64,000 bases of DNA from Curvivirga sp965219885 (GTDB lineage Bacteria; Pseudomonadota; Alphaproteobacteria; UBA8366; Aestuariispiraceae), in contig NZ_CBDCOT010000009.1 in NCBI RefSeq assembly GCF_965219885.1, positions 1,488,001 through 1,552,000 of the forward strand, written 5' to 3'. The notes under the pieces were generated by a model. The model was not told the origin of the DNA and made no database searches. It saw only the letters and a list, made by a program, of their open reading frames with translations. Positions 51,927-61,012 of the stretch are shown in pieces (the first letter of the stretch is position 1; every line of letters begins with the position of its first letter). The position numbers and the translations under genes were made by a program.

Positions 51927-52307
51927 ATGATCCCTTTACTATCGGCACTAACACCTTTGATAGGAAATGTTTTGGATCGGGTGTTACCTGATCAAGTTGA
52001 AAGAGATAAAGTAAAGGTAGAATTAGAAACAGCACTTCTGTCCCATGCGGCAGATATTGAAAGAGCAGCAGCTTCAGTTGTTATTGCAGAGGCAAAAGGA
52101 GAAAGTTGGTTACAACGAAACTGGCGTCCTATGTTGATGGTGTTGTTTGGATATATCGTGGCTCATAACTATGTAATCGCCCCGGTTTTTAGTGTGGCTT
52201 CTGTGGTGATGCCAGACCATTTATGGGAACTTCTAAAGATAGGTGTTGGTGGATATATTGTGAGCCGAGGTGCTGAAAAGGGAATAAGTCTTTGGAAAGA
52301 GAAATAA
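51927..52307 (+). CDS. Holin, GTA 3TM type
   Basis: 126 residues resembling the 3TM holin family named for gene transfer agents: EAKGESWLQRNWRPMLMVLFGY then hydrophobic segments near 70-105 and VGGYIVSRGAEKG. Forms inner-membrane holes to let the endolysin out. It is the last gene of the cassette. Confidence 0.87.
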   Translation: MIPLLSALTPLIGNVLDRVLPDQVERDKVKVELETALLSHAADIERAAASVVIAEAKGESWLQRNWRPMLMVLFGYIVAHNYVIAPVFSVASVVMPDHLWELLKIGVGGYIVSRGAEKGISLWKEK

Positions 52308-52376
52308 GAAGTTTCTCATGACATATAGATGTGACCTGCCATAATAAAGTTTCTAGATACTGAGAGAGTTCACGAT

Positions 52377-53414
52377 ATGTCATTTTATAAAAGTTTAGGC
52401 CTTTCATATCCTTTGATTCAAGCTCCTATGTTAGGAATACAAGGAAGTGCGATGGCAATTGCTTGCAGTGAAGCGGGAGCTTTGGGGTCGCTTCCTTGTG
52501 CGATGTTAAATGCTGAAAAACTGGAAGAAGAATTAGTAACTATCAAGGGGGCAACTTCTAAACCAGTTAATGTGAATTTTTTTGTTCATGAAGACCCTGC
52601 TCCTAATGCTAGTCGTGACGTTAAATGGCGGGAAACGCTTGCGCCATATTTCAATGAAGTTGGTCTAAATTCAGCGGAAGTTAAAGCAGGGCCTGGCCGT
52701 GCTCCATTTAGTAGCGACATGGCTGATGTCTTGGAAAAATTTAAACCGGAAGTGGTTAGTTTTCATTTCGGCTTGCCATCATCTGAATTATTGCAAAGGG
52801 TTCGATCTTGGGGCGCGCGAATTCTATCTTCTGCCACGACGGTTGAAGAAGCTGTTTTTTTGGCGGATCAGAGTGTAGATGCGGTTATTGCCCAGGGACT
52901 TGAAGCCGGTGGTCATCGTGGGCATTTTTTATCTGATGACATAACTAAACAGCTGGGTGTTTTTTCTTTGCTCCCTCAAATTAAGCAAGCAATAGACCTA
53001 CCCGTTATTGCCGCAGGGGGGATTGCATCGCCTAAAGAGGTGAAGGCAATGTTGGAACTTGGTGCGGATATGGTACAAGTGGGGACAAGTTATATGCTTT
53101 GCGATGAAGCAAACACGATTTCCTTACATAGGGAGGCACTTAAATCTAGCGATGCTCAACATACAGCACTTACAAATTTATTTTCGGGGAGACCTGCCCG
53201 AGGTATTGTAAATAGACTGATGCGTGAACTTGGCCCGATGAGTGAATTACCACCTGAATTCCCGCTTGCGGGAGGGCTTATTGGTCCGTTAAAAGCAGCT
53301 GCTGAGAAGCAAGGTATCCATGACTTTTCCTCTCTTTGGGCAGGCCAAAATACAACTGGTTGTAAAGAGGTTTCAGCAGTAGATATGACAAAGTGGTTGG
53401 TTTCAGAAATATAG
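52377..53414 (+). CDS. Nitronate monooxygenase family flavoprotein
   Basis: 345-residue FMN enzyme of the 2-nitropropane dioxygenase/nitronate monooxygenase family, oxidising toxic nitronates. Seen are the LSYPLIQAPMLGIQG opening, the QGLEAGGHRGHF catalytic His region and the FMN-binding PVIAAGGIASPKEV and GADMVQVGTSYM. It is host-type and lies 69 bases after the phage holin, so this gap contains the right edge of the cassette. Confidence 0.9.
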   Translation: MSFYKSLGLSYPLIQAPMLGIQGSAMAIACSEAGALGSLPCAMLNAEKLEEELVTIKGATSKPVNVNFFVHEDPAPNASRDVKWRETLAPYFNEVGLNSAEVKAGPGRAPFSSDMADVLEKFKPEVVSFHFGLPSSELLQRVRSWGARILSSATTVEEAVFLADQSVDAVIAQGLEAGGHRGHFLSDDITKQLGVFSLLPQIKQAIDLPVIAAGGIASPKEVKAMLELGADMVQVGTSYMLCDEANTISLHREALKSSDAQHTALTNLFSGRPARGIVNRLMRELGPMSELPPEFPLAGGLIGPLKAAAEKQGIHDFSSLWAGQNTTGCKEVSAVDMTKWLVSEI

Positions 53415-53490
53415 ATTCCCTTTGCTTGTTAATGTTGGACAAGCTATGTATAGCGCCAATAGATACTATCAATTTATGGGAAACTAAATC

Positions 53491-53835
53491 ATGGCGACGA
53501 TCTATCATCTGGCAGATAAAACTTGCTGGATAAAACAAGCTGAAGAAGGTGTTTATACCGGTCGTGAAGAAGATTTAGGAGATGGTTTCCTCCACTTTTC
53601 AAATAAAGAGCAAATTATAAAATCTGCTGCGGTGCATAAAGCGGGTAATCCTGATTTAGTCCTACTGGCGGTGGATGAAAGCATGTTGGGTGATGAACTG
53701 AAATGGGAAGAATCTCGTGGCGGTGCATTATTTCCTCATCTATATGGTGAATTACAGCTAGAAGCGGTGGTTTGGGCAACGCCTCTTGCGCTTGATGATC
53801 AAGGTCTTCATATTTTCCCCGAAATGGATGATTAA
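53491..53835 (+). CDS. DUF952 protein
   Basis: 114 residues of the DUF952 family, shown by YHLADKTCW, DGFLHFSNKEQI, LVLLAVDES and FPHLYGEL. The function is unknown; the fold is related to ADP-ribosyl-transfer-like proteins. It lies 28 bases upstream of pyrD, as in other alphaproteobacteria, and is probably co-transcribed. Confidence 0.88.
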   Translation: MATIYHLADKTCWIKQAEEGVYTGREEDLGDGFLHFSNKEQIIKSAAVHKAGNPDLVLLAVDESMLGDELKWEESRGGALFPHLYGELQLEAVVWATPLALDDQGLHIFPEMDD

Positions 53836-53863
53836 TAATCTAAACGAGATGAATGGATAGACC

Positions 53864-54928
53864 ATGTCTGTATTAGCTGATTTTGCATTACCGTTTTTAC
53901 GCTGTCTTGATCCCGAAAAGGCACATAATATGACATTGGCGGCTTTAAAAATGGGATTAGGGCCAAAGGCATTTGCAGATGAAGATGGACGCTTAGTGAC
54001 TAAGGTCTGGGATATGTATTTCCCAAACCCTATCGGATTATCGGCCGGGTTTGATAAAAATGCAGAAGTTGCTGATGCTATGTTGGAAACGGGGCTTGGT
54101 TTTGTTGAAGTGGGTTCTATCACTCCGAAGGCACAAGATGGAAATCCAAAGCCACGTATTTTCCGTTTGCCGAAGGATGGCGGCGTTATTAACCGCCTCG
54201 GTTTTAATAACAAAGGGATGCAAGTCGCGGCCAAAAATTTAGCGCATCGCCATGGGAACGGTATTGTTGGCGTTAATCTTGGTAAAAATAAAACGACGGA
54301 AGATGCTGCGTCGGATTATGCAATTGGTGCAGAAAAACTTTCCCCATTCGCGGATTATTTGGTGATTAATGTTTCTTCACCAAATACGCCGGGCTTGCGC
54401 GCATTACAGGATAAAACGGAGCTGGCCAATTTGGTTGCAGCGACTCTAGAAGCACGTGATAAAGCGATGGGGGAAAAACGAAAGCCGCCATTGTTGGTGA
54501 AAATTGCGCCGGATTTGAATGATGATGATTTGAGCGATATTGCAAGCCTTGCGCTCGAGATGAATATCGATGGATTGATTATTTCCAACACAACCATTTC
54601 GCGTCCAGACACTTTAAAAGATAAGAAAACCGCAGAAGAGACAGGTGGTTTAAGTGGTAAGCCATTAATGGAACTATCTACCGAAGTTCTAGCGGATGTT
54701 TATAAACGTACAGATGGTAAGATTCCGTTGATTGGCGTTGGCGGGGTCGCATCAGGTCAAGATGCATATTTAAAAATTAGAGCGGGAGCCTCTCTAGTTC
54801 AGTTATACTCAGCACTTGTTTATCATGGGCCAAGTTTGATACCGCGTATCAAGCGTGAGTTATCTGAATGTTTGGCTAGGGACGGGTTTGAAAATGTTGG
54901 CCAAGCTGTGGGTGCAGACCATAGATAG
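53864..54928 (+). CDS. pyrD: Dihydroorotate dehydrogenase, quinone type (class 2)
   Basis: Membrane-associated flavoenzyme oxidising dihydroorotate to orotate in pyrimidine synthesis. 354 residues with the class 2 N-terminal extension (FALPFLRCLDPEKAHNMTL), GFDKNAE, NRLGFNNKG, the Ser in VNVSSPNTPGL, and IGVGGVASG. Follows the DUF952 gene by 28 bases. Confidence 0.96.
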   Translation: MSVLADFALPFLRCLDPEKAHNMTLAALKMGLGPKAFADEDGRLVTKVWDMYFPNPIGLSAGFDKNAEVADAMLETGLGFVEVGSITPKAQDGNPKPRIFRLPKDGGVINRLGFNNKGMQVAAKNLAHRHGNGIVGVNLGKNKTTEDAASDYAIGAEKLSPFADYLVINVSSPNTPGLRALQDKTELANLVAATLEARDKAMGEKRKPPLLVKIAPDLNDDDLSDIASLALEMNIDGLIISNTTISRPDTLKDKKTAEETGGLSGKPLMELSTEVLADVYKRTDGKIPLIGVGGVASGQDAYLKIRAGASLVQLYSALVYHGPSLIPRIKRELSECLARDGFENVGQAVGADHR

Positions 54929-55030
54929 GTATTATGCCTCTAGTCAAATTGGGGCGACTCAGGCTAAACCCTTTTTAGTGAAGTATTTAACTTGTTTCAC
55001 AATTGGGGTTTTTATCTGGCAGGTGGATCG

Positions 55031-56563
55031 ATGCAGCAGATCTTTATTATTATAGGGTATTTGTTACTTTCCCTGACCTTAGGCATTGCCTTGCCAACTT
55101 TTATGGCAACAGTGTCATTGGGTGAAGGTATTACAGTTGGCATTTTAGTTGCCGCTGTATCCGGTCTGGTCCATGAAAATATCCATCGCCGCCAAATTGA
55201 AGCAACACAAGCACGCCACTTACTTCTTCTTAAAAAAGCGTATGATAAAACCAAGTTGGAATTGCTTGATATCCGCAATGACATGTTGGTTTTTGATCAA
55301 GAAGAGAAAGTTGATCCTATATCTGAAGAGGTTGCAGCACTTCCAAAAAGCAAACCTGCAATTAAACGTGCTAGACCTGCTGCGGCCATCTCAAATACAC
55401 AAGAACCAGCCGTATCGGAAAATGTTGAGGTGCCGTCTTTCCTAGCTGGAAATCATGAAACTCCTGAAGAGGAGAGCTATGAGGAAAAATATTACGAAGA
55501 AGATGGCATAGAAGAAGGCGAAGAAGAGCCTCATTGGTTAGATGCCTTAGAGGCCGGAGAAGATTCTGACTTTGAGGATGAAGGCTACGAAGAAGAATAT
55601 GACGAGGAAGATGAACTTCCCCAAGAAACCGAAGATGAACGCCGTCAAGCCATGGCGAAGGAAGTTGAAGTTCTCCAAGGTCTTGTAGACAAACTATATT
55701 CTGAAGGGTTACCTCCACAAGTTAAAGATCGTGCTGTCGAAGAAGATAGTGGTGATGATATTTATGAGGATGGTACGCCGCGTATCAAACCGCATGTGGA
55801 ACTTGATGAATCCTTACTTCCAATCGTTCGTGAGGCGCTAGAAGCTAAACGTCTGGACGCGCATCTACAGCCTATCCATACATTGCCGCAACGCAAGCGC
55901 CGCTTCTTTGAAGCTTTTGGTCGATTGCGTTCTAAGGATGGCGAGTTACTAGTACCAGAACGCATCCAGATGTTGATGGATGAAGATGGGCTTAACCCGA
56001 CTGCTGATACATTGCTGCTCTATCGTTGCGCACAAATTTTGAAGCAGAATGGCGGGCTTGAATTTGATCGTGCGATTTTCTGTAACGTATCGCCGGCAAC
56101 CTTGTCTGATGTTTCTTTCTTGCGTGATTTTTCTGAATATATGGAAAAACGACGTACGTTGGCACGCAGTTTGGTTCTGGAACTTGATCATGAAACCATC
56201 GATCCATTATTGGATGACTTACGTGAACCTATGGGACGTTTAGCTGGTATTGGATTACGTTTCGCGCTGGACAATGTACGTGACTTCAATCTGGATGCAA
56301 TGGCTATGGGGCGATCCCATATTAGTTATGTAAAACTGGATAGCCCGACTGTCTTGGCACTCATTAAACGCATCGGTGATGCACGTTTCCAGCATATGAA
56401 AGCTAATCTTGAGAAAGAGAATATTGAGCTGATTGGTAATCATATCGCATCGGAACGTATGTTGATGGATGTAATGGATTTGGGCATTGAATATGGGCAG
56501 GGCATCTTGTTTGGAGAGGCTAAACCCGTTAAAGACCCTTCTAGCGGCTTACGAATTGCCTAA
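55031..56563 (+). CDS. Membrane-anchored, partly degenerate EAL-domain protein
   Basis: About 510 residues from the ATG at 55031 (AGGTGG before it; a TTG at 54992 is weaker). Two N-terminal hydrophobic segments (about 3-50), a coiled coil, a very acidic Glu/Asp/Tyr-rich linker (about 135-205), then an EAL domain (about 270-505). EAL keeps Glu (FEAFGRLR), Asn (FCNVSP), Glu (LVLELDHE), Lys (VKLDS) and Gln (YGQG). It loses the first Asp of DDFGTG (reads LDNVRDF) and the second Glu region (IGNHIAS). More likely a c-di-GMP sensor than an active enzyme. Confidence 0.8.
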   Translation: MQQIFIIIGYLLLSLTLGIALPTFMATVSLGEGITVGILVAAVSGLVHENIHRRQIEATQARHLLLLKKAYDKTKLELLDIRNDMLVFDQEEKVDPISEEVAALPKSKPAIKRARPAAAISNTQEPAVSENVEVPSFLAGNHETPEEESYEEKYYEEDGIEEGEEEPHWLDALEAGEDSDFEDEGYEEEYDEEDELPQETEDERRQAMAKEVEVLQGLVDKLYSEGLPPQVKDRAVEEDSGDDIYEDGTPRIKPHVELDESLLPIVREALEAKRLDAHLQPIHTLPQRKRRFFEAFGRLRSKDGELLVPERIQMLMDEDGLNPTADTLLLYRCAQILKQNGGLEFDRAIFCNVSPATLSDVSFLRDFSEYMEKRRTLARSLVLELDHETIDPLLDDLREPMGRLAGIGLRFALDNVRDFNLDAMAMGRSHISYVKLDSPTVLALIKRIGDARFQHMKANLEKENIELIGNHIASERMLMDVMDLGIEYGQGILFGEAKPVKDPSSGLRIA

Positions 56564-56602
56564 GCCTTTTCTGTTTCTTTGAGTTTTGAAAGTAGAAATG
56601 TG

Positions 56603-57472
56603 ATGCCTGCACATGTAACCAGTAAGATGATTTCTGGTTTATCAGAAATTGTTGATGAATTTGATTTGTTCCTCATTGATCAATGGGGGGTCTTGCATAA
56701 TGGTGAGACTGCACATGAAGGTGCTGTTGAAGCCATGGAAGAATTACGTAAGGTTGATGGTAAAACAATAGTCATTCTTTCAAACTCTGGTAAGCGCGTA
56801 GATGATTCTTATGACCGTATGGAAGGCATGGGTATCCATAAAGGTCTGTATGATCATGTGGTGACATCGGGCGAACTTTGCCATCGTAATTTTATGGCTA
56901 AATCCGATCCTATATTTGCTTCGTTAGGTGCGAAAACGCTACCTTTCACTTGGAATGATGACAATCTTGCCATTCTTGATGGAACAGGCAAGGAGGTTGT
57001 TAAAACAGCAGAAGAAGCAGATTTTATTCTATGCACAGGCACAAATGAAGGCGATCTAGATTATTATCGTCCCTATTTACGGGTCGCGCTGGAAAAGAAG
57101 TTGCCATTGATATGCGTGAACCCGGATTTAGTAAGTGTTGCGCCGGATGGCACCTTAAACATGTGTCCGGGGCAGGTAGCGTTGGAATATGAAAATATGG
57201 GCGGCACAGTACGTTGGCATGGTAAGCCTCAAGAGGAGACTTATGAATATTGTAAGTCCCTTGCACCGAATGCAAAACGTATTGTGGGGATTGGTGATTC
57301 ATTAGCCCATGACATCGAAGGCGCGCATATTGCAGGTGGTGAAGGCTTGTTCATTTGTGGCGGCATTCATGGTGATGAATTAGGTCATCCACCGCAACAA
57401 GTTAAAATCGATGCGCTGACAGCTAAGCGTGGTATCGTACCTAAATATTCAAGTTATAGATTTGTTTGGTAA
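56603..57472 (+). CDS. HAD-IIA family phosphatase-like protein (TIGR01459 type)
   Basis: About 289 residues. Motif I reads DLFLIDQWGVLHNG, then VILSNSGKR (motif II) and GIGDSLAHDIEGAHIAGGEG (motif III). The ATG at 56603 is the likely start; a TTG at 56579 is less so. This alphaproteobacterial subgroup has no firmly known substrate. Motif I keeps the first Asp but has Gln-Trp where a second Asp is common. Confidence 0.85.
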   Translation: MPAHVTSKMISGLSEIVDEFDLFLIDQWGVLHNGETAHEGAVEAMEELRKVDGKTIVILSNSGKRVDDSYDRMEGMGIHKGLYDHVVTSGELCHRNFMAKSDPIFASLGAKTLPFTWNDDNLAILDGTGKEVVKTAEEADFILCTGTNEGDLDYYRPYLRVALEKKLPLICVNPDLVSVAPDGTLNMCPGQVALEYENMGGTVRWHGKPQEETYEYCKSLAPNAKRIVGIGDSLAHDIEGAHIAGGEGLFICGGIHGDELGHPPQQVKIDALTAKRGIVPKYSSYRFVW

Positions 57473-57484
57473 TATGTGCATGAC

Positions 57485-57512
57485 AAGGCGTAGATAGTTT
57501 CTACGCCTTTTG
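57485..57512. terminator. Terminator between convergent genes
   Basis: AAGGCGTAGA (57485-57494), loop TAGTT, TCTACGCCTT (57500-57509), then T. Serves the HAD gene and probably also the converging aminotransferase gene. Confidence 0.88.
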
Positions 57513-57513
57513 T

Positions 57514-58725
57514 TCAAGCCTGACTAATTAGGTCTTTAGAAACTATATCCTGAATAGCATCGGCTAGCTTTTTATAATCATCCATTTCGTTGTAGATATA
57601 GGCGCAAATTCGTATCCAGATTTTGCCATTGATGATTTTAGGTTCTACTTCCACTTGATATTCATTTCGCAAAATGAGGCGGATATTATTCACATTCTCT
57701 AACGTGGCTTTATCTTTCCCCGGCCAGGCAAATGTTGTCATAAAGCCCGTCATATTATCCGGGGCGCCGCGTTCTACACCTAAAACTGTGCTTAGGTGAT
57801 TGGCCGCTTTGATGATCAAATCCTGACAATAGTTGGCGATTTTGTCTTCCCCGAAGCGAGCGCGAAATTGAATGGCAGCTGTAATAGATAGGTAAGGGGA
57901 AAAATCTTTCGTACCTGGCCAATCAAACGCGGCTGTATAGCCATCACTGATAAAGTTACTGATCGTTGTCGGGCGAACGCGCGCTTGCAAATCTTGATGC
58001 GTCCAGAGGAAAGCTGAGCCACGTGGGGAGCCAAGCCATTTATGCGCATTTCCCACATACCAGCTACATCCCATTTTTTCGATTTCTAGATTGACCTGCC
58101 CGGGTGCATGAGCGCCATCAACCAATGTTGGAATAGCGCGATCACTGCATTCATCCAAAATAGTTTGTAATGGCAAAGTAAGGCCTGTTAGAGATGTGAT
58201 ATGATCAATGACAACCAAACGTGTGCGTGGTGATAATCGGTCAGTGATAGCATCCACAGCATCATCCCGATCTTCGATTGGGAACGGAATGTTAGCGATA
58301 TGTAATCGTGCCCCTGCACGTTCACAAATGAATTCCAAAGTTCGCAAGACAGTGTCATGTGCGTGGTTACTTGTAACCACTTCGTCACCCGGGAGAAGCA
58401 CTAATGAGCGTAAAACAGCATTAATTGCGGTGGAGGCATTATCTACGAAAACGATATCGTCTCCTTGGGCACCAACGTAATTTCCAAGAAAGTTCGCTGT
58501 TTTTCGTAAGTTGGGACGTAAGATTTCACGGATAAATTCAGATGGCTGTCTTTCCATTATCATGCGCCAATTATTGGCAACCTCATGAACATCTTTCGCA
58601 AGAGCACCAAAAGCCCCATGGTTCAGATATGTTATGTCAGGCTCTAACAGCCAATAGTCACGGACAGTATGTCCTGTTGCGGTGATAGGTTTATCATGGT
58701 CACGCAGAGCGGGTGTTTCCGACAT
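57514..58725 (-). CDS. Class V aminotransferase-fold PLP enzyme
   Basis: 403 residues, fold-type I, class V (isopenicillin N epimerase/cysteine desulfurase-like). YLNHGAFGALAKDV opening, substrate-loop VFVDNASTAINAVLRS, PLP Asp in VDGAHAPGQ and Lys in VGNAHKWLGSP. No active-site Cys loop of IscS type is evident, so cysteine desulfuration is unlikely. Substrate unknown. Single-gene unit. Confidence 0.85.
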   Translation of the reverse strand: MSETPALRDHDKPITATGHTVRDYWLLEPDITYLNHGAFGALAKDVHEVANNWRMIMERQPSEFIREILRPNLRKTANFLGNYVGAQGDDIVFVDNASTAINAVLRSLVLLPGDEVVTSNHAHDTVLRTLEFICERAGARLHIANIPFPIEDRDDAVDAITDRLSPRTRLVVIDHITSLTGLTLPLQTILDECSDRAIPTLVDGAHAPGQVNLEIEKMGCSWYVGNAHKWLGSPRGSAFLWTHQDLQARVRPTTISNFISDGYTAAFDWPGTKDFSPYLSITAAIQFRARFGEDKIANYCQDLIIKAANHLSTVLGVERGAPDNMTGFMTTFAWPGKDKATLENVNNIRLILRNEYQVEVEPKIINGKIWIRICAYIYNEMDDYKKLADAIQDIVSKDLISQA

Positions 58726-58868
58726 TTAAATCCCTTGCTTCGATACCGATTTTTTTTGATTATTTGATTAATTATCCCGATATGTCTCTCATTTAGAAGA
58801 TTTTGCAAGTAAATTCTGCGTTTACATAATATTTCTTTTTATATGTGAGTTTTGAAATATAATTCAAT

Positions 58869-61004
58869 CTAACGTGCTTCTCTGCGCCAACAAAGTATGA
58901 TCAGGGTGATTGCCATGATTACGCCAAACCACCCATTGATTAGATTTCTGTAGATAACGCCTGTAATTTTGTATGAGTCATTTTTCACAAAGCTGATCCA
59001 ACTTTTTCCAGCATATTTGCGGCTAGCATTTTTGTAATGGATGTCAGGTAATCCATCCTCAATGAACCGATAACTACCGTTGGTGCTTTGTGTAAGGGGT
59101 TCAATATGTGCAGTGGTTGCATTCAGCGCTTGCCACTCTTTGTTTTGTCCTACGTTTTCTGTCGCCAAAACGGTACGATTTCCATTGCTAACCTGATGTA
59201 GACCGATAACTTCTAATTGTTTCTCACCAAGATATCGACCATTCCCAACATCACGTAATGGAAGCTGACTTGAGAGGCCATCTGGACCTTCGATCGTTAC
59301 ATTTGGGTGCTGTTGCTGTTCCAAGCTTCGCATTTCAATGAATAATTTATCGCCTCTTATTTGAGCTTTCAGGTCATTCTCTTCCAGCTCTGGTTCTTTC
59401 ATGAGCCAATGGGACAGTCTTCGAATGAGTTCGGAATATGGGCCACCGCCTTCATAGCCTTTTGCCCAAAGCCATATTTGATCAGAAAACAGTTGCGCGA
59501 CACGACCTTTTTCAACACGATTTAAGATAAGTAAGGGTTGCTCAGCAACACCATTCATCAGGACATTTCCTTCCTTAGCTTCCACACTTATTTGGCGTAA
59601 CCAACGTCCCCAACGAATGTCATCATTCATTGCAATTACAGGGCCCATTGGTAAGCGTGCTGTTACCGGATGTCGGATACCTTCTTCAGTCACTGTGGGT
59701 TTGAAGGCTTCTTGGTGAACTTCCCCATCTGGCTCTCCTGGAAGAATATCTCCAAGGGACGTTCGATAAAGGCTATATGGGCTTGCATAGCTAGGGCCAC
59801 CGATTTCAAGTAATGCGCCGCCTTCTTCGACATATGTGACGATGTTACGTAGATAGATAGATGGTAAAACGCCTCTACGTCGATATCTATCAAAGACAAC
59901 CAGGTCAAATTCGTGAAGTTTAGTCTGAAAAAGTTCTCTAGTTGGAAAGGCGATCAATGATAATTCATGCACAGGTGTGTCATCTTGTTTTTCTGGTGGG
60001 CGTAGAATTGTGAAATGAACTAGATCTACAGAAGGATCGGATTTTAATAAGTTACGCCAAGTACGCTCCCCAGGATGAGGCACGCCAGATACTAATAAGA
60101 CTTTTAGTCGATCCCGTACAGCATTGATAGAAATTGCAGTTTGGTTATTTCCTAAACTGATTTCATTCGGAATTTCTTCAACGTGAAGTGCTACATTTAA
60201 TGGACCACGTCTTTCAAGTGGAATTCTTAGTTCTGTAAGTTGCCCGACAGTCGTTTCTACGCGGCGTGTTTTTTGTCCATCCGCACGTATTGTTAACAAG
60301 GCATTTTGTGGCGTAGAAGCGCCAACCTGATCAATTCTAAAACTAATCACAGCTTCCTCATCTACCATGCCGTAAGATGGAATATTAACCAAAGTTATTC
60401 GGCGATCGACCTCCTTCTTAGAACCTGTGACCAATACATGTAACGGCTTATTTTGAAATTTTCTTTGTGCTTTAAGTGTTTCTATTTCTTCAATGCTATC
60501 ATGCGCTTGACCATCAGTGATTAAAACTGTTCCCGCATATTGTTCTTCAGGTATATCTGCAATGGCACGGCTTAATGCTTCTGTTATAAGTGTTTCTGAT
60601 CGATTTTCCTCTATGCTTATCAAGTTGTTAAGTTTTAAGTTTCTTATTTCAAGTGAGGTATTCTGTGTTGTGATTACTTTCTGTAAGTAATCTAAGGCTT
60701 CCTGTGTCTGATTGGTGCGATCATTAACCCGTTGTGACGGACTATCATCAATTAGTAGTAAGGCAATATCAGGTTGGGCTTCTTTTTCTTTCTCGACCCA
60801 TACAGGATTGGCGAGCGTAAGCAGTAAAAACACTGCTACGAAAAGTCGTAACAAACTACCTTTAATTTTGTTAAAGAAGCTGTAAACAAAAAGAACTAAG
60901 GTGACGCTTAATCCTACCCATAGAAATGTTGTTGAAATATACGGATCCCATAAAATTGAACTTGCTGTATTGGGAGATGTCACAAAGCTTAACACACTAT
61001 CCAT
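58869..61004 (-). CDS. Membrane protein of the DUF58/DUF4159 operon, glutamine amidotransferase-like domain
   Basis: About 711 residues. N-terminal membrane segments (about 20-85), a vWA-like part (IALLLIDDSPSQRVNDR), a beta-sandwich, an amidotransferase-like region (LVVFDRYRRRGVLPS, EEGGALLEIGGPSY) and one C-terminal membrane segment. The ATG at 61004 is favoured because AGAGG lies five bases before; a GTG at 61010 is possible. Third gene of an operon of MoxR-linked type. Function unknown; envelope maintenance is usually guessed. Confidence 0.75.
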   Translation of the reverse strand: MDSVLSFVTSPNTASSILWDPYISTTFLWVGLSVTLVLFVYSFFNKIKGSLLRLFVAVFLLLTLANPVWVEKEKEAQPDIALLLIDDSPSQRVNDRTNQTQEALDYLQKVITTQNTSLEIRNLKLNNLISIEENRSETLITEALSRAIADIPEEQYAGTVLITDGQAHDSIEEIETLKAQRKFQNKPLHVLVTGSKKEVDRRITLVNIPSYGMVDEEAVISFRIDQVGASTPQNALLTIRADGQKTRRVETTVGQLTELRIPLERRGPLNVALHVEEIPNEISLGNNQTAISINAVRDRLKVLLVSGVPHPGERTWRNLLKSDPSVDLVHFTILRPPEKQDDTPVHELSLIAFPTRELFQTKLHEFDLVVFDRYRRRGVLPSIYLRNIVTYVEEGGALLEIGGPSYASPYSLYRTSLGDILPGEPDGEVHQEAFKPTVTEEGIRHPVTARLPMGPVIAMNDDIRWGRWLRQISVEAKEGNVLMNGVAEQPLLILNRVEKGRVAQLFSDQIWLWAKGYEGGGPYSELIRRLSHWLMKEPELEENDLKAQIRGDKLFIEMRSLEQQQHPNVTIEGPDGLSSQLPLRDVGNGRYLGEKQLEVIGLHQVSNGNRTVLATENVGQNKEWQALNATTAHIEPLTQSTNGSYRFIEDGLPDIHYKNASRKYAGKSWISFVKNDSYKITGVIYRNLINGWFGVIMAITLIILCWRREAR

Positions 61005-61012
61005 AATCACCT

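Larger units (their letters stand above)
40967..52307 (+). mobile_element. Podovirus-like morphogenesis and lysis cassette
   Basis: Nineteen same-strand genes, from capsid to holin, in an order like the late half of T7-type phages: capsid, gp11-like, gp12-like, gp14-like, fibres, terminase, lysis. I find no portal, scaffold, large internal-core proteins, integrase, repressor, polymerase or replication gene, and no flanking tRNA or clear attachment repeats. All reading frames are intact, with many 1- or 4-base overlaps. It is either a pruned prophage remnant or a retained particle-making locus. The left edge is uncertain. Confidence 0.8.

Noticed and set aside
41173..52307. Classic Rhodobacter-type gene transfer agent
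   Set aside because: The capsid and tail genes are of the podovirus (gp11/gp12/gp14) type and the long-tail GTA genes are missing; only lysis genes are shared.
40323..52376. Attachment-site direct repeats flanking the phage cassette
   Set aside because: I compared the flanks by eye and found no convincing matching repeat; a computed search could still reveal a short one.
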